A stretch of DNA of 64,000 nt from Myxococcales bacterium (GCA_022184915.1 JAGTJU010000006.1:1-64000), one strand, 5' to 3'. Shown: positions 36,592 to 53,979, numbered from the stretch's first letter. Notes: generated from the sequence alone by a model not told the origin. Numbers and translations are program-made.

Positions 36592-39500
36592 ATGGCGTCT
36601 CAGATCCAGAACAATTTCCGCGCGCGCAAGAGCTTCGCCAAAATTCGGAAGATCATCGACATTCCGAACCTCATCGAAATCCAGAAGCAGAGCTACGACA
36701 AGTTCCTTCAAATCGACATCCCTGCCGACCAGCGCGCGGACATCGGCCTGCAGGGTGTATTCAAGAGCGTCTTCCCGATCAAGGATTTCTCTGAAACGTC
36801 CTCGATCGAGTTTGTCAGTTACATTCTGGATCGGCCCAAGTACGACGTGGACGAGTGCCGGCAGCGCGGCATGACGTTCGCGGCTCCCATCAAGGTGACG
36901 GTACGCCTGGTCGTCTGGGACAACAACGACGAGACCGGCGCCCAGTCAATCCGCGACGTCAAGGAGCAGGAGGTTTTCTTCGGCGAGATCCCCCTCATGA
37001 CGGAGAACGGCACCTTCATCATCAACGGCACCGAGCGTGTCGTGGTGAGCCAGCTGCACCGCAGCCCGGGTGTTTTCTATGACCACGACAAGGGTAAGAC
37101 GCACAGCTCCGGCAAGCTTCTCTACAGCTGCCGCGTGATTCCTTACCGCGGTTCGTGGCTCGACTTCGAGTTCGACCCGAAGGACATCCTTTACGTGCGC
37201 ATCGACCGCCGCCGTAAGCTTCACGCGACGGTGCTGCTGCGCGCCCTCGGCTACTCGACCGAAGAGCTTCTCAACTACTACTACGACACCGAGACCGTCT
37301 ACCTGGAAGAGGGCAAGAAGTTCTCGAAGTCGCTGGAATTCGACCTTCTTCCTGGTCAGCGTGCGACGCGCGACATTCGCCACCCCGACACGCGCGAGAT
37401 CTTGGTCAAGAAGAACCGCAAGTTCACGAAGCTGGCCATCAAGAAGCTCCAGGATTCGAACGTGCGCTCGCTCCCGGTCGAGGTGGCGGAGCTCGTAGGG
37501 AAGGTGGCGGCACATGACGTCATCGACGAGAACACCGGCGAGGTGCTGCTTCAGTGCAGCGAAGAAATCACGGAGTCTAAGCTTGACGAGCTGCGTGAGC
37601 ACGGCATCGCCGAGTTCAAGGTGCTTTTCATCGACAACTTGAACGTTGGACCTTACCTGCGAGACACGCTCATCGCGGACAAGCTTCAGACGACGGAAGA
37701 GTCGATCCTGGAAATCTACCGTCGCCTCCGCCCGGGCGATCCGCCCACGCTCGAAACGGCGCAGAACCTCTTCAACAACCTGTTCTTCAATCCGGAGCGC
37801 TACGATCTATCCAAAGTGGGTCGTCTGAAGCTGAACTACAAGTTCAAGCTCGACGAGTCGTTGGACAATTGCGTCCTCACGAAGCGCGACATCCTCGAAT
37901 CGGTGCGATATCTCATCGATCTCAAGAACGGTAAGGGGCAGATCGACGACATCGATCACCTCGGTAACCGTCGCGTGCGCGCCGTGGGCGAGCTGATGGA
38001 GAACCAGTACCGGATCGGTCTGGTTCGCATGGAGCGCGCCATCAAGGAGCGCATGAGCATGTCTCAAGAGATCGAGACGCTCATGCCGCACGACCTCATC
38101 AATGCCAAGCCCGTCTCGGCAGTGGTGAAGGAGTACTTCGGCTCCTCGCAGCTGTCGCAGTTCATGGACCAGACGAACCCTCTGTCGGAGGTTACGCACA
38201 AGCGTCGGCTCTCCGCCCTCGGGCCTGGTGGTCTCACGCGGGAACGCGCCGGCTTCGAGGTGCGCGACGTTCACACCACCCACTACGGACGCATCTGCCC
38301 GATCGAAACGCCCGAAGGTCCGAACATCGGACTCATCGCGTCGCTATCGACTTATGCACGGGTCAACGAGTTCGGATTCATCGAGACGCCCTACCGAAAG
38401 ATCGAGAACAGCGGAGTCACCGACGACGTGCAGTTCTTCTCTGCTTTGCAGGAAGAAGGCCACTACATCGCCCAGTCGAACACGCTCATCGAGGACGACG
38501 GTGGTCTGGGTTCGGAGCTCGTCTCCTCTCGCCACAACGGCGAGTTCATGATGTCGCGCCGTGAAGAGGTGACGCTCATGGACGTCTCACCGAACCAGCT
38601 GGTCTCGGTGGCGGCGTCGTTGATCCCCTTCCTCGAGAACGACGACGCGAACCGCGCGTTGATGGGATCGAACATGCAGCGGCAGGCGGTCCCCGTGATC
38701 CGCACGCACGCGCCCCTCGTGGGCACAGGCATGGAGGGGATCGTGGCTCGTGACTCGGGCGTTACTACAGTGGCTCGCCGCGACGGCTACGTCGAATCGG
38801 TGGACGCCACCCGTATCGTGGTGCGCCCCGCGGAAGCCGACACCAAGGACCACCTTGCGGCAAAGCCCGACATTTACACGCTGAACAAGTTTCAGAGGTC
38901 CAACCAGAACACCTGCTTCAACCAAAAGCCCATCGTCCAAAAGGGCGACTACGTCATGAAGGGCGACGTGATCGCAGATGGCCCGGCCACCGAACGCGGT
39001 GAGTTGGCCCTCGGCGAGAACGTACTGGTCGCGTTCATGCCTTGGGGTGGCTACAACTTCGAAGACTCGATTCTGCTTTCCGAGAACATCGTGAAGCGGG
39101 ACAAGTTCACCTCGATTCACATCGAGGAGTTCGAGTGCGTGGCTCGTGACACGAAGCTCGGAAAAGAGGAGATCACCTGCGACATTCCCAACGTGGGTGA
39201 GGAAGCCCTCAAGGATCTCGACGAGTCGGGCATCGTGCGCGTCGGCGCCGAGGTGAAGGCCGGAGACATTCTCGTCGGCAAGATCACACCCAAGGGTGAA
39301 ACCCAGCTTTCTCCTGAAGAAAAACTCCTGCGAGCGATCTTCGGCGAAAAGGCCGGCGACGTGCGCGACACCTCGCTCAGGGTTCCGCCTGGCGTTCAGG
39401 GCATCGTCATCGGGGCTCGTGTGTTCGCACGCAAGGGCACCGAGAAGGACGAGCGGGCGAAGAGCATCGAGGATTCCGAGAAGGAGAAGCTCCTCGCAGA

Positions 39501-40806
39501 CCAGCGAGACGAGATTCGCATCATCACCGAGCACTACCACGAGCGTATGCGCACGCTGCTCGTGGGAAAGATGACGGCCGTCAAGCTGGTGGACGAGAAG
39601 GGCAACGTTCTTGCGGCCAAGGGCCAAAAGCTCGAAAGCGGCACGCTCGATGCCATCCCGGCACGCCACTGGGCCGAGATTCAGATCGAGGGAGGAGACG
39701 TGGGCGAGCAGCTTCAGTCTCTGGCCAAGAGCCTCGATGAGGACGTTGGCCGCATCGAGGAAAACTACCGCGAGAAGATCAGCAAGCTCACGAAGGGCGA
39801 CGAGTTACCGCCCGGCGTGATCAAGATGGTCAAGGTCTACCTGGCCATCAAGCGAAAGCTGTCCGTGGGTGACAAGATGGCCGGCCGCCACGGGAACAAG
39901 GGTGTCGTTTCGCGCATCCTTCCCGAGGAGGACATGCCCTATCTGCCTGACGGAACCCCCGTAGACATCGTCCTGAACCCGCTGGGCGTGCCCTCGCGCA
40001 TGAATGTGGGTCAGATCCTCGAGACCCACATGGGATGGGCGGCCTTGGAGCTCGGAAAGCAAATCTCCGAGCACGTGGAGCGGGAATGGACCGGAGAGGC
40101 GCTTCGAGAGAAGCTGCGCAGGGTCTACACCGAGCCTGAGCACCTGGCTCTCATCAATCAGCTTCCCGAGGAGGAGCTGAAGCGCTGGGCCTACTCGGTA
40201 CGAAGCGGCATCCATCTGGCCACGCCCGTCTTCGACGGCGCCAAGGAGCACGACATCACGGGTCTTCTTGCCGAGGCCGGACTGCCCAAGAACGGGCAAA
40301 GCATCCTGTTCGACGGCAAAACGGGTGATCCCTTCGATCACGACGTGACCGTGGGCGTGATGTACATGCTGAAGCTGCACCACTTGGTCGACGACAAGAT
40401 TCACGCTCGGTCGATTGGTCCCTACTCCCTCGTCACCCAGCAGCCGCTGGGCGGCAAGGCACAGTTCGGTGGCCAGCGCTTGGGCGAGATGGAAGTGTGG
40501 GCGATGGAAGCTTACGGCGCGGCGTACTGCCTTCAGGAGTTCCTGACGGTGAAGTCCGACGATGTCGTTGGCCGTACCCGCATGTACGAGGCCATCGTCA
40601 AGGGAGAGCACACGCTCGAGCCGGGCTTGCCCGAATCGTTCAACGTGTTGCTGAAGGAGCTGCAGTCGCTGTGCCTCAACGTCGAGCTCATCGAAGACCC
40701 AAGCGCCCCGCGCAAGCAGGAGTCGACGGTTGAACTCATGGCCCGTGAAGTTGCGGCAAAGGCAGCGGCAACGGCAGCGGCCGAAGGCGCCGTTGGCGGC
40801 GAGTGA
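36592..40806 (+). CDS. rpoB: RNA polymerase beta subunit
   Basis: The 1,404-residue beta subunit is complete. The rifampicin region reads [20 protein letters not shown] then [11 protein letters not shown], with wild-type Asp, His and Ser at the usual resistance positions. Further blocks are [32 protein letters not shown] and the C-terminal [20 protein letters not shown]. The start follows GAGGGAGA. The C terminus has a short Ala-rich tail. rpoC begins 42 bases later. Confidence 0.98.
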   Translation: MASQIQNNFRARKSFAKIRKIIDIPNLIEIQKQSYDKFLQIDIPADQRADIGLQGVFKSVFPIKDFSETSSIEFVSYILDRPKYDVDECRQRGMTFAAPIKVTVRLVVWDNNDETGAQSIRDVKEQEVFFGEIPLMTENGTFIINGTERVVVSQLHRSPGVFYDHDKGKTHSSGKLLYSCRVIPYRGSWLDFEFDPKDILYVRIDRRRKLHATVLLRALGYSTEELLNYYYDTETVYLEEGKKFSKSLEFDLLPGQRATRDIRHPDTREILVKKNRKFTKLAIKKLQDSNVRSLPVEVAELVGKVAAHDVIDENTGEVLLQCSEEITESKLDELREHGIAEFKVLFIDNLNVGPYLRDTLIADKLQTTEESILEIYRRLRPGDPPTLETAQNLFNNLFFNPERYDLSKVGRLKLNYKFKLDESLDNCVLTKRDILESVRYLIDLKNGKGQIDDIDHLGNRRVRAVGELMENQYRIGLVRMERAIKERMSMSQEIETLMPHDLINAKPVSAVVKEYFGSSQLSQFMDQTNPLSEVTHKRRLSALGPGGLTRERAGFEVRDVHTTHYGRICPIETPEGPNIGLIASLSTYARVNEFGFIETPYRKIENSGVTDDVQFFSALQEEGHYIAQSNTLIEDDGGLGSELVSSRHNGEFMMSRREEVTLMDVSPNQLVSVAASLIPFLENDDANRALMGSNMQRQAVPVIRTHAPLVGTGMEGIVARDSGVTTVARRDGYVESVDATRIVVRPAEADTKDHLAAKPDIYTLNKFQRSNQNTCFNQKPIVQKGDYVMKGDVIADGPATERGELALGENVLVAFMPWGGYNFEDSILLSENIVKRDKFTSIHIEEFECVARDTKLGKEEITCDIPNVGEEALKDLDESGIVRVGAEVKAGDILVGKITPKGETQLSPEEKLLRAIFGEKAGDVRDTSLRVPPGVQGIVIGARVFARKGTEKDERAKSIEDSEKEKLLADQRDEIRIITEHYHERMRTLLVGKMTAVKLVDEKGNVLAAKGQKLESGTLDAIPARHWAEIQIEGGDVGEQLQSLAKSLDEDVGRIEENYREKISKLTKGDELPPGVIKMVKVYLAIKRKLSVGDKMAGRHGNKGVVSRILPEEDMPYLPDGTPVDIVLNPLGVPSRMNVGQILETHMGWAALELGKQISEHVEREWTGEALREKLRRVYTEPEHLALINQLPEEELKRWAYSVRSGIHLATPVFDGAKEHDITGLLAEAGLPKNGQSILFDGKTGDPFDHDVTVGVMYMLKLHHLVDDKIHARSIGPYSLVTQQPLGGKAQFGGQRLGEMEVWAMEAYGAAYCLQEFLTVKSDDVVGRTRMYEAIVKGEHTLEPGLPESFNVLLKELQSLCLNVELIEDPSAPRKQESTVELMAREVAAKAAATAAAEGAVGGE

Positions 40807-40848
40807 AGACGAGCGAGTAACCGCTAGAGAAATCGGAGAGTTTCCACA

Positions 40849-45060
<4,212 letters not shown>

Positions 45061-45105
45061 GCAGACATTCACTGCTTGGTCGGGGCCTGTGTTCCCCCGG
45101 CAGCT

Positions 45106-45136
45106 GGGCCGGCACGCTGGGAGGCGTGACCGGCCC
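45106..45136 (+). terminator. Terminator-like hairpin after rpoC
   Basis: GGGCCGG-CACGC pairs with GCGTG-a-CCGGCCC, a 12-bp stem with one bulged A and a six-base loop. The following CTCTGTTGTC is only moderately T-rich, so termination may be partial. Confidence 0.65.
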
Positions 45137-45257
45137 CTCTGTTGTCATCGTTCCGATCCATAACCTCCATCGATGAGATGGCGCAATGCGCTTCGCGCCC
45201 CAGGTCCTCGGAGGGCTGCAAAGCCGGAAGAAATCGTGTCGTTCTCTTGACTTCCCG

Positions 45258-45285
45258 TTGACTTCGTTGAGCCGATTCTTATAAT
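45258..45285 (+). promoter_or_regulatory. Strong sigma-70-type promoter of the rpsL operon
   Basis: TTGACT, a 16-base spacer, and a perfect TATAAT. A second TTGACT lies 11 bases upstream. Transcription should start near 45292, giving a leader of roughly 120 bases. It is the best promoter match I found in the window. Confidence 0.8.
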
Positions 45286-45414
45286 CCGACCTCCCTCCAT
45301 CCTAGGAGGGCCTGCAGACCCATGTGGGTGCGCATCTGGTCCCCAGGACCCGCACGCCGTGGAGTGCAGCTCGAAGCGAATCAAGTACAGGTTTTCAAAG
45401 GTCCTTCTGCAACG

Positions 45415-45786
45415 ATGCCTACAATCAACCAGCTCGTCCGGCGCGGCCGCAGCCTTCAGCGCCGCAAGACCGCCTCTCCGGCACTCAAGGCTTGCCCGCA
45501 GCGCCGTGGCGTTTGCACGCGCGTATACACCACCACTCCGAAGAAGCCGAACTCGGCCCTCCGCAAAGTGGCGCGTGTCCGTCTGACCAACGGCATGGAA
45601 GTGACCACCTACATCCCGGGTGAAGGGCACAACCTCCAGGAGCACTCCGTGGTTCTCATTCGTGGAGGCCGTGTCAAGGACTTGCCGGGCGTCCGCTACC
45701 ACATCGTGCGCGGCAGCCTGGACACGACAGGCGTGAACAACCGCAAGCAGGGCCGTTCAAAGTACGGCGCGAAGCGCCCGAAGTAA
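45415..45786 (+). CDS. rpsL: Ribosomal protein S12
   Basis: The 123-residue S12 starts [12 protein letters not shown]; the upstream frame extension to 45322 has no family match. The decoding-site loops [12 protein letters not shown] and [12 protein letters not shown] carry the wild-type lysines at the streptomycin-resistance positions. It is followed by rpsG after 35 bases. Confidence 0.97.
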   Translation: MPTINQLVRRGRSLQRRKTASPALKACPQRRGVCTRVYTTTPKKPNSALRKVARVRLTNGMEVTTYIPGEGHNLQEHSVVLIRGGRVKDLPGVRYHIVRGSLDTTGVNNRKQGRSKYGAKRPK

Positions 45787-45821
45787 TTTTCTCTGACAGC
45801 TAAGACTCGGAAAACGAAGCT

Positions 45822-46313
45822 ATGCCCCGTAAAGGTGAAGTCCCAAAAAGAAAGCCACTTCCCGATCCGAAGTTTACGGATCAGCCGATGGAGGCTCGAC
45901 GTCGCGTCACCAAGTTCATCAACACGGTGATGCTTTCCGGAAAGAAGGCGGTGGCCGAAGGAATCGTCTATGGTTCCTTTGACTTGGTCGCTGAGAAAGC
46001 CAAAGACGATCCGGTCAAGGTCTGGGACCGTGCGCTCCAGAACGTGCAGCCCCGGCTCGAGGTTAAGTCCCGCCGCGTGGGCGGTGCAACGTACCAGGTT
46101 CCGATCGATGTGCGCAACGACCGCGCCATGACTCTTGGCATGCGCTGGCTCATACAGGCTGCACGTAGCCGGAATGACGGCCGTACCATGGTCGAGAAGC
46201 TTGCCAACGAATTGGTCGACGCATCGAACAATCGGGGCGCGGCCGTGAAGAAGCGTGAGGACACGCACAAGATGGCCGAGGCCAACAAGGCCTTCTCGCA
46301 CTACCGCTGGTAG
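45822..46313 (+). CDS. rpsG: Ribosomal protein S7
   Basis: This 163-residue S7 has [18 protein letters not shown] at its start, [20 protein letters not shown], and the [13 protein letters not shown] loop that binds 16S rRNA. It ends [12 protein letters not shown], as in most bacteria. A 299-base gap separates it from fusA. Confidence 0.97.
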   Translation: MPRKGEVPKRKPLPDPKFTDQPMEARRRVTKFINTVMLSGKKAVAEGIVYGSFDLVAEKAKDDPVKVWDRALQNVQPRLEVKSRRVGGATYQVPIDVRNDRAMTLGMRWLIQAARSRNDGRTMVEKLANELVDASNNRGAAVKKREDTHKMAEANKAFSHYRW

Positions 46314-46612
46314 TCGAACGTTTCGTCACCTCAAAGTGTATCTTTATCTTAAAACTTAATGTGAGACTCAGTTCCAGGCGCTGTCGTTGTGATGGCGTCT
46401 GGAGCCGAAGGTCGAGAAAATCGGCGCTCCGCGCGGGGGGTTGAAGGGAGAGTCTGAAGGCCAGCAATAGTCTTCAGGTTCTACCGTCAGCCAACCCTAC
46501 CACCGCCCCGACGAAATCTCGGCCAGTCGATACCCTGACAACGGACCTCGCGGTGTCGTGACCTTTCGTCACGGGAAACATCGCCTGCGCGTTGGAAAGG
46601 ACGTAACAAGCC
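46314..46612 (+). other. rpsG-fusA non-coding gap
   Basis: This 299-base gap has no ORF I would trust. It has an AT-rich patch near 46341-46360 (TATCTTTATCTTAAAAC) that could be part of a promoter without a clear -35, and a 6-bp inverted repeat at 46454-46477. The gap is long for a str operon, where rpsG and fusA are normally close. Confidence 0.4.
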
Positions 46613-48697
46613 GTGGTTCGTCAAACTTCCGTCGATCTGACCCGAAACATCGGGATCATGGCGCATATCGATGCGGGTAAGACGACCACGACCGAGCGGA
46701 TTCTCTACTACACCGGCGTCTCCCGCAAAATGGGCGAAGTCGATGAGGGAACCGCCGTCATGGACTGGATGGAGCAGGAGCAGGAACGCGGCATTACGAT
46801 CACCGCGGCCGCGACGACCTGCTTTTGGCGAGAACACCGAATCAACATCATCGACACCCCGGGCCACGTGGATTTCACCATGGAAGTAGAACGCAGCTTG
46901 CGCGTCCTTGACGGCGCGGTGGCGGTATTTTGCGCCGTGGCGGGTTTCCAGCCCCAATCAGAGACGGTGTGGCGCCAAGCCGAAAAGTACCGGGTGCCCC
47001 GCGTTGCGTTCATCAATAAGATGGACCGAACCGGGGCGAATCCCTGGCGCTGTGTCGACCAAATCAGGGAGCGGGCGAACGCCCATCCCGTGGTGACCCA
47101 GATTCCGCTCGGACTCGAGGACACCTTTACGGGCGTGATCGACCTTTTGACGATGAAGGCGCTCGAGTGGGTGGGGGACGTTACGGGTACGTTCTTTAAC
47201 GTTCTCGAGATTCCCGCCGAGTTGGTTCCTTCCGCGAAGAAGGCGCGGGTTGCCATGGTCGAGGCCCTCGGAGAAGTCGACGACGAGATCCTGACCCTTT
47301 ACGTCGAAGGTGCCGAGATTTCGCAGGAGCGGCTTCGTGCGGCCCTACGCCGGGCCACAATCGCGGGAAAAGCCGTGCCCGTGCTCATGGGGGCAGCGTT
47401 TCGCAACCGAGGAGTGCAGCCGCTTCTGGACGCGGTCGTCGACTACCTGCCGTCTCCCGCAGACCTACCTCCCGTGGTCGGTGTCGACCTCGAGGGACAA
47501 AGCGTGAGCCGCCCTGCTAGCCCCGATGCGCCCCTTGCGAGTTTGGCGTTCAAGCTCATGAGCGACCCCTACCTCGGGCAGCTCACGTATCTTCGGGTAT
47601 ACGCGGGGCAGCTTGCCGTGGGAGACACGGTGCTCAACGCAAGCAGCGGAAAACGAGAGCGGGTGGCGCGCCTCTTCCGCATGCATGCCAACCGTCGGGA
47701 GGAGATCAAGCTGGCCACGGCGGGCGATATCGCCGCTGCGGCAGGCCTGCGAACGACGGCCACAGGCGACACGCTCTGTGATGGGGCTGCCCCTATCAAG
47801 CTTGCCTTGATCGACATTCCGACGCCTGCGGTCAGGCTCACCATCGAGCCGAAAAATCAAGCCAGCGCGGACAAGCTCTCGGAGTCACTCAAGCGGCTGG
47901 CGCTCGAGGATCCTTCCTTCGAGGTCTCGTACGATAGCGAGACGGGGCAAACCATCTTGGCGGGGGTAGGGGAGCTACACCTCGAAATCCTGGTGGACCG
48001 GCTGGTTCGTGAGTTCGGCGTGGAGGGGAGGGTGGGGAGGCCACAGGTGGCCTACCGAGAGACCGTGACGCGTACCCAGAAGAACACAGTCCGGCACGAG
48101 GTCCAGGTAGGACTCCGGGGCCAGTTTGCTGAGGTGACGTTGCAGGTCGAGCCCAAGCCCCCCGGAACGGGATTGCTGCTCGTCGACGAGAGCAGCGACG
48201 AACAGATTCCGCGGGCCTTCCTGCCAGCCGTGCAGCGGGGGATTCGCAACGCCCTGTCCACGGGCTTCGTTGCGGGCTACCCGGTCACGGACGTTCAGGT
48301 CACGATCATGGGCGGGGCCTTCCACCCGGTGGACTCCAGCGAGCAGGCCTTCGAGGTCGCAGGGTCGTTGGCGGCGCGCGGCGCGGGACGCGACGCGACT
48401 CCCGCGCTCCTCGAGCCAATCATGACCGTCGAGGTCATGGTACCGACCGAGTTCACCGGTGAAATAACTGGAAATTTAATGTCGCGCCGAGGCCGAGTTC
48501 TTGGTATTGATGCGCGCGGCTCGGTCCAGGCCCTTACGGCGGAGATTCCTCTCGCCAACATGTTTGGGTACGCAACCGAGCTGAGGTCGCTCTCCCAGGG
48601 CCGCGCGACCTTCACCATGCAGTTTTCGCACTACGGCCCGGTCCCGTCTTCGGTCGCGGATTCCATCCTCGAGCGACTCCGAGGCCCGGTATCCTGA
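46613..48697 (+). CDS. fusA: Elongation factor G, with altered domain IV loop
   Basis: The 694-residue translation GTPase starts at GTG 46613. G-domain motifs [37 protein letters not shown] and [10 protein letters not shown] are intact, as are [10 protein letters not shown] in domain II and [19 protein letters not shown] in domain III. The domain IV tip loop normally reads SGGRGQY but here is [11 protein letters not shown]; the second tip loop with HPVDSSE keeps its His. The C terminus has [20 protein letters not shown]. The position in the str cluster supports a role as main EF-G, but the altered loop raises the possibility of a specialised paralogue. Confidence 0.9.
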   Translation: MVRQTSVDLTRNIGIMAHIDAGKTTTTERILYYTGVSRKMGEVDEGTAVMDWMEQEQERGITITAAATTCFWREHRINIIDTPGHVDFTMEVERSLRVLDGAVAVFCAVAGFQPQSETVWRQAEKYRVPRVAFINKMDRTGANPWRCVDQIRERANAHPVVTQIPLGLEDTFTGVIDLLTMKALEWVGDVTGTFFNVLEIPAELVPSAKKARVAMVEALGEVDDEILTLYVEGAEISQERLRAALRRATIAGKAVPVLMGAAFRNRGVQPLLDAVVDYLPSPADLPPVVGVDLEGQSVSRPASPDAPLASLAFKLMSDPYLGQLTYLRVYAGQLAVGDTVLNASSGKRERVARLFRMHANRREEIKLATAGDIAAAAGLRTTATGDTLCDGAAPIKLALIDIPTPAVRLTIEPKNQASADKLSESLKRLALEDPSFEVSYDSETGQTILAGVGELHLEILVDRLVREFGVEGRVGRPQVAYRETVTRTQKNTVRHEVQVGLRGQFAEVTLQVEPKPPGTGLLLVDESSDEQIPRAFLPAVQRGIRNALSTGFVAGYPVTDVQVTIMGGAFHPVDSSEQAFEVAGSLAARGAGRDATPALLEPIMTVEVMVPTEFTGEITGNLMSRRGRVLGIDARGSVQALTAEIPLANMFGYATELRSLSQGRATFTMQFSHYGPVPSSVADSILERLRGPVS

Positions 48698-48765
48698 AAA
48701 CCCAAAAGTCACCTTCACCTTCGAGCGAACCTCACAGCACCAGTTAAGTCTGGAGGACACCAGAA

Positions 48766-49962
<1,197 letters not shown>

Positions 49963-49992
49963 TCGTTCTTGAGTACCGAAGGGGGCTTGACC

Positions 49993-50298
49993 TTGACTCC
50001 GAAAATCCGAATCCGGTTGAAGGCTTATGACCACCGCTTGCTGGACCAGTCGGCCAGCGAGATCGTCGATACGGCGAAGCGCACGGGCGCAAAGGTGGCT
50101 GGCCCAATCCCGTTGCCCACCAAGATCAACAAGTACTGCGTTCTGCGCGGACCTCACGTCGACAAAAAGTCTCGGGAGCAGTTCGAGATTCGTACGCACA
50201 AGCGGTTGCTCGATATCCTCGATCCTACGCAGCAGACCTTGGACGCGTTGATGAAGCTCGACCTGTCCGCAGGCGTGGACGTCGAAATCAAGACCTAA
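49993..50298 (+). CDS. rpsJ: Ribosomal protein S10
   Basis: The 101-residue S10 includes [18 protein letters not shown] and [20 protein letters not shown]. The start is taken as TTG 49993, because a GAAGGGGG ribosome site ends seven bases before; TTG at 49987 and 49969 are alternatives. The usual neighbour rplC is missing, and the next gene is rplD 32 bases later. Confidence 0.93.
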   Translation: MTPKIRIRLKAYDHRLLDQSASEIVDTAKRTGAKVAGPIPLPTKINKYCVLRGPHVDKKSREQFEIRTHKRLLDILDPTQQTLDALMKLDLSAGVDVEIKT

Positions 50299-50330
50299 GT
50301 CCGTAAGCATTGATATCCGAGGACAGACTG

Positions 50331-50975
50331 ATGCAGCTCGACGTTGTCGATACTCAGGGAAATATAGTGGGCCAGATCGACGTGGCCGATGACGTGTTCG
50401 GTCGCGAGGTCAAGGAGCACCTCCTTTGGGAGATGGTCAAGGCGCAGCGCGCCGCGCGCCGGGCAGGAACTCACGACACGAAGACCCGCGCTGATGTGCG
50501 TGGCGGCGGGAAGAAGCCATATCGTCAAAAGGGCACCGGCGGTGCCCGGCAGGGTTCGACCCGCGCTCCCCACTACGTGGGCGGTGGCGTGGTTTTTGGT
50601 CCGCACCCAAGAAGCTATGCGTACACTGTGCCCAAGAAGGTGAAGAAAGCGGCTCTCGCCAGTGCCTTGTCTCTTCGGGCCCAGGAGAAGAAGATTGTCG
50701 TCGTGGAAGGTCTCTCTTTCGAGACGCCGAAGACGAAGGAAATGGCCGCCGTGCTCAAGGCCTTGGGGCTGCCCTCTGCGCTTATCGTCAGCGCCAAAGA
50801 GGCCGTGAATACCACGAAATCCGTACGTAACCTCAAGGACGCCAAGTGTCTGCCCCCAGAAGGGCTCAACGTCTACGACATCCTCGACCACGAAGGACTG
50901 GTGATATCCAAGGACGTCATCCGTGCCATCGAGGGTCGTGTGGTCGCCTCCGAAACTGCGGAGTCGGCGGCCTGA
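50331..50975 (+). CDS. rplD: Ribosomal protein L4
   Basis: The 214-residue L4 has the extended rRNA-binding loop with [20 protein letters not shown] and [18 protein letters not shown]. The start is ATG 50331 with a GAGG site eight bases upstream; a TTG at 50310 is also in frame. In E. coli L4 also represses the S10 operon. It is directly downstream of rpsJ because rplC is not here. Confidence 0.95.
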   Translation: MQLDVVDTQGNIVGQIDVADDVFGREVKEHLLWEMVKAQRAARRAGTHDTKTRADVRGGGKKPYRQKGTGGARQGSTRAPHYVGGGVVFGPHPRSYAYTVPKKVKKAALASALSLRAQEKKIVVVEGLSFETPKTKEMAAVLKALGLPSALIVSAKEAVNTTKSVRNLKDAKCLPPEGLNVYDILDHEGLVISKDVIRAIEGRVVASETAESAA

Positions 50976-50999
50976 GGGCCGATTTAAAGGAACCGGAAC

Positions 51000-51329
51000 A
51001 TGCGCGCTGCAGAGCTCATCATCAAACGGCCTCTTCTCACCGAGAAGGGGAGCCGACTGAAGGAAACCGGTGGCAGCTCCGACGAGGGGCTGACGCAGGA
51101 TCAGATCAAGTCCAAGGTGCTCTTCGAGGTCGTCAAGGACGCCAACAAGATCGAGATTCGTCACGCCGTACAGAAGCTGTGGAACGTGGAAGTCCTCAGC
51201 GTTCACACCCAGATCATGCCTAGCCGCGAAAAGCGGGTAGGGCGCTTCGTTGGTCGCCGCTCTCCCTGGAAGAAGGCGATCGTAACGCTGGCACCCGGGC
51301 AGTCGATCGAGTTCTTCGAGGGAGTTTAA
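51000..51329 (+). CDS. rplW: Ribosomal protein L23
   Basis: The 109-residue L23 has [16 protein letters not shown] and [20 protein letters not shown]. It sits by the exit tunnel and helps recruit trigger factor. It is longer than usual owing to an insert of about 15 residues ([12 protein letters not shown]) after the first helix. Confidence 0.96.
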   Translation: MRAAELIIKRPLLTEKGSRLKETGGSSDEGLTQDQIKSKVLFEVVKDANKIEIRHAVQKLWNVEVLSVHTQIMPSREKRVGRFVGRRSPWKKAIVTLAPGQSIEFFEGV

Positions 51330-51341
51330 AGAGGTTTCACG

Positions 51342-52175
51342 ATGGGCATCCGCAAACTGAACCCAACCTCTCCAGGCGTTCGCTCACGCGTCGCCCCCGA
51401 CTTTGCCGAGCTGACGGTTGGAAATCGTCCCGCGCGTGCACTGGTCGAAGGGAAGCCAGGCGTTGGTGGACGAAATAATTACGGTCGAATCACGTCGCGG
51501 TTCCGCGGTGGCGGACACAAGCGCCGGTACCGGATCATCGACTTCAAGCGTGACAAGGTGGGCGTTCCCGCTCGCGTTGCCACCATCGAGTACGATCCTA
51601 ACCGCAGTGCTCGTATCGCGTTGTTGAACTACGCAGACGGCGAAAAGCGCTACATTCTGGCGCCGGTCGGCCTTCGCGTAGGGGACCAGGTTTTGTCGTC
51701 GCGGAATGCGGACATCAAGCCTGGAAACAGCCTCCCGCTTCGCTCGATCCCCCTTGGTACGATGGTTCACAACATCGAGATCAAGATCCACGCCGGTGCC
51801 CAGCTCGTACGGTCCGCAGGTGGTGGTGCCCAGGTCCTGGCGAAAGAGGGCGATTGGGGTCAGCTCCGCCTCCCCTCTGGCGAGGTTCGCCGCGTGCACC
51901 TCGATTGCCGGGCGACCATCGGGCAGGTCGGAAACGTCGAACACAACGCCTCGTCCATTGGCAAGGCGGGACGTAAGCGCTGGCTTGGACGCCGCCCACA
52001 CAATCGCGGCGTCGTGATGAACCCGATTGACCACCCGATGGGCGGTGGTGAAGGCCGGTCTTCCGGTGGACGTCACCCCTGTTCTCCCTGGGGCCAACAG
52101 TCCAAGGGCCTCAAGACCCGCTCCAACAAGCGCACTGACGCCATGATCGTCCGCCGCCGCGGCCAGAAGAACTGA
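51342..52175 (+). CDS. rplB: Ribosomal protein L2
   Basis: The 277-residue L2 is complete. It has [20 protein letters not shown] near the N terminus. The conserved C-terminal block reads [12 protein letters not shown], keeping the Asp-His near the peptidyl-transferase centre; the second His usually seen is Met. It ends [11 protein letters not shown] followed by GQKN. rplW lies 12 bases before. Confidence 0.97.
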   Translation: MGIRKLNPTSPGVRSRVAPDFAELTVGNRPARALVEGKPGVGGRNNYGRITSRFRGGGHKRRYRIIDFKRDKVGVPARVATIEYDPNRSARIALLNYADGEKRYILAPVGLRVGDQVLSSRNADIKPGNSLPLRSIPLGTMVHNIEIKIHAGAQLVRSAGGGAQVLAKEGDWGQLRLPSGEVRRVHLDCRATIGQVGNVEHNASSIGKAGRKRWLGRRPHNRGVVMNPIDHPMGGGEGRSSGGRHPCSPWGQQSKGLKTRSNKRTDAMIVRRRGQKN

Positions 52176-52184
52176 GAGTAGACG

Positions 52185-52460
52185 ATGCCACGTTCAATCA
52201 AGAAGGGTCCCTACATCGATTCGCACCTGATCGACAAGGTGCTGGACCTGCAGCAGCAGAAGGGCAAGAAGGCGCTCAAGACCTGGTCGCGCCGCTCCAC
52301 CATCGTTCCCGAAATGGTGGGTCTCACGTTCAACGTGCACAACGGCAAGAAGTTCGTGCCGGTCTTCGTTTCGGAGAACATGGTCGGCCACAAGCTGGGC
52401 GAGTTCTCGCCGACGCGAACTTTCCACGGCCACGCCGGCGACAAGAAAGACAAGAAGTAG
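52185..52460 (+). CDS. rpsS: Ribosomal protein S19
   Basis: The 91-residue S19 begins [19 protein letters not shown] and has [20 protein letters not shown] and [20 protein letters not shown]. It starts nine bases after rplB. Confidence 0.97.
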   Translation: MPRSIKKGPYIDSHLIDKVLDLQQQKGKKALKTWSRRSTIVPEMVGLTFNVHNGKKFVPVFVSENMVGHKLGEFSPTRTFHGHAGDKKDKK

Positions 52461-52534
52461 GCAGGGCGCAAACTAGCGGACATGAATTCTTGGACAGCGC
52501 GACTGCGCTCTCCAGTTGGAACGAGGAACCAGAC

Positions 52535-52870
52535 ATGGCACAGGCAGTTCTAAGGCAGTTTCGCGAGTCGCCCCGGCGGCTACGCGTCGTGGCCGGAATG
52601 ATTCGCGGCAAGAGCGTCGCTTCCGCACTCACTATCTTGAAGCTTCAGCAGCGTAAGGCGGCTGTCGTCCTCACGAAGGTTTTGAACTCAGCGGTGGCTA
52701 ACGCCACCGAGAACGAGAAGGCCGACGCAGACAAGCTGTTCGTCACAAGAGTCTGCGTTGACGGCGGAACGGTTCAACGCCGCTTCATGCCGCGAGCGCA
52801 GGGGCGTGCGAACCGACTTAACCGCCGCACCGCTCACATCACCGTGGTCGTCGACTTGCCCGAGGAATAG
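52535..52870 (+). CDS. rplV: Ribosomal protein L22
   Basis: The 111-residue L22 begins [20 protein letters not shown] with a GAGGAA site upstream of ATG 52535; the frame continues to 52490 but without family match. Its long beta hairpin ([20 protein letters not shown]) reaches into the exit tunnel. Confidence 0.96.
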   Translation: MAQAVLRQFRESPRRLRVVAGMIRGKSVASALTILKLQQRKAAVVLTKVLNSAVANATENEKADADKLFVTRVCVDGGTVQRRFMPRAQGRANRLNRRTAHITVVVDLPEE

Positions 52871-52881
52871 AGGACACTCAC

Positions 52882-53529
52882 ATGGGTCAAAAAACACATC
52901 CAATTGGGTTTCGCCTGGGCGTCGTCCGCGGCTGGACCTCTAAGTGGTACGCTGACAAAGACTTCGCGAAGTGGCTTCATGAGGACGTAAAGCTGAAGGG
53001 CTTCGTGAAAAAGAAGCTCCACCACGCTGGCGTAGCAGCCGTCGAGGTCGAGCGCGCAGCGAACAAGATCAAGTTGAACATCTTCACTGCGCGACCCGGG
53101 ATCGTCATCGGCAAGCGGGGCGCCGGCGTCGAGACCCTCAAGCAAGAGGTTCAGGCGCTCACGGAGAACGAGGTGTTCCTGAACATTCAAGAGGTGCGTA
53201 AGGCCGAGACCAACGCGCAGCTCGTTGCAGAAAACGTTGCGACCCAGCTCGAGCGCCGCGTTGCCTTCAGGCGTGCGATGAAGAAGGCCGTTCAAACAGC
53301 CATGAAGTTTGGTGCCAAGGGCATTCGGCTTTCCTGCTCGGGCCGCCTGGGCGGCGCCGAGATGTCTCGGTACGAGTGGTACCGTGAAGGTCGTGTGCCG
53401 TTGCACACGCTCCGAGCGGACATCGAGTACGGCACGGCCGAGGCGCACACGACGTACGGAGCGCTGGGCGTGAAGTGCTGGATCTTCAAGGGTGAGGTTC
53501 TGCCTCAGCGGAACGTGCGCCTGGCCTGA
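52882..53529 (+). CDS. rpsC: Ribosomal protein S3
   Basis: The 215-residue S3 has [18 protein letters not shown], the KH domain with [17 protein letters not shown], and the C-terminal domain with [20 protein letters not shown]. It is at the messenger entry of the ribosome. Length is normal. Confidence 0.97.
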   Translation: MGQKTHPIGFRLGVVRGWTSKWYADKDFAKWLHEDVKLKGFVKKKLHHAGVAAVEVERAANKIKLNIFTARPGIVIGKRGAGVETLKQEVQALTENEVFLNIQEVRKAETNAQLVAENVATQLERRVAFRRAMKKAVQTAMKFGAKGIRLSCSGRLGGAEMSRYEWYREGRVPLHTLRADIEYGTAEAHTTYGALGVKCWIFKGEVLPQRNVRLA

Positions 53530-53562
53530 CGAAGCGCACCGGAAAGAGATCAGGAGACGACA

Positions 53563-53979
53563 ATGCTCGCACCTAAGAAACTAAAGTTTCGCAAGCGCTT
53601 CAAGGGCCGGATGACCGGCGAGGCGAAGGGCGGATCCGATGTGTCCTTCGGCGACTTCGGTCTGCAGGCGACGACCTGCGGCTGGATCACGGCTAGGCAG
53701 ATCGAGGCGGCTCGTATCGCGATCAGCCGCAAGGTGAAGCGCGGAGGAAAACTGTACATTCGGGTCTTCCCAGACAAGCCCATCTCGAAGAAGCCGGCCG
53801 AGACCCGCATGGGTAAAGGTAAAGGTAACCCCGAGGAATGGGTGGCTGTGATTCGCCCCGGTCGGGTGATGTACGAACTGGAGGGCGTTCCCGAAGAACT
53901 CGCACGGGAGGCCTTTCTGCTGGCCCAACACAAGCTGGCCGTTAGGTCCCGCTTCGTAGCCCGGGAGCACGTAATATGA
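53563..53979 (+). CDS. rplP: Ribosomal protein L16
   Basis: The 138-residue L16 has [40 protein letters not shown] and [20 protein letters not shown]. Its stop overlaps the start of rpmC (ATGA), so they are translationally coupled. Confidence 0.97.
   Translation: MLAPKKLKFRKRFKGRMTGEAKGGSDVSFGDFGLQATTCGWITARQIEAARIAISRKVKRGGKLYIRVFPDKPISKKPAETRMGKGKGNPEEWVAVIRPGRVMYELEGVPEELAREAFLLAQHKLAVRSRFVAREHVI

Larger units (their letters stand above)
45061..45414 (+). other. rpoC-rpsL intergenic region with hairpin and promoter
   Basis: These 354 bases hold no gene. They hold a terminator-like hairpin (45106-45136), a strong promoter (45258-45285), and an untranslated leader of about 120 bases before rpsL. 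This is the main transcription boundary between rpoBC and the str/S10/spc block. Confidence 0.7.
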
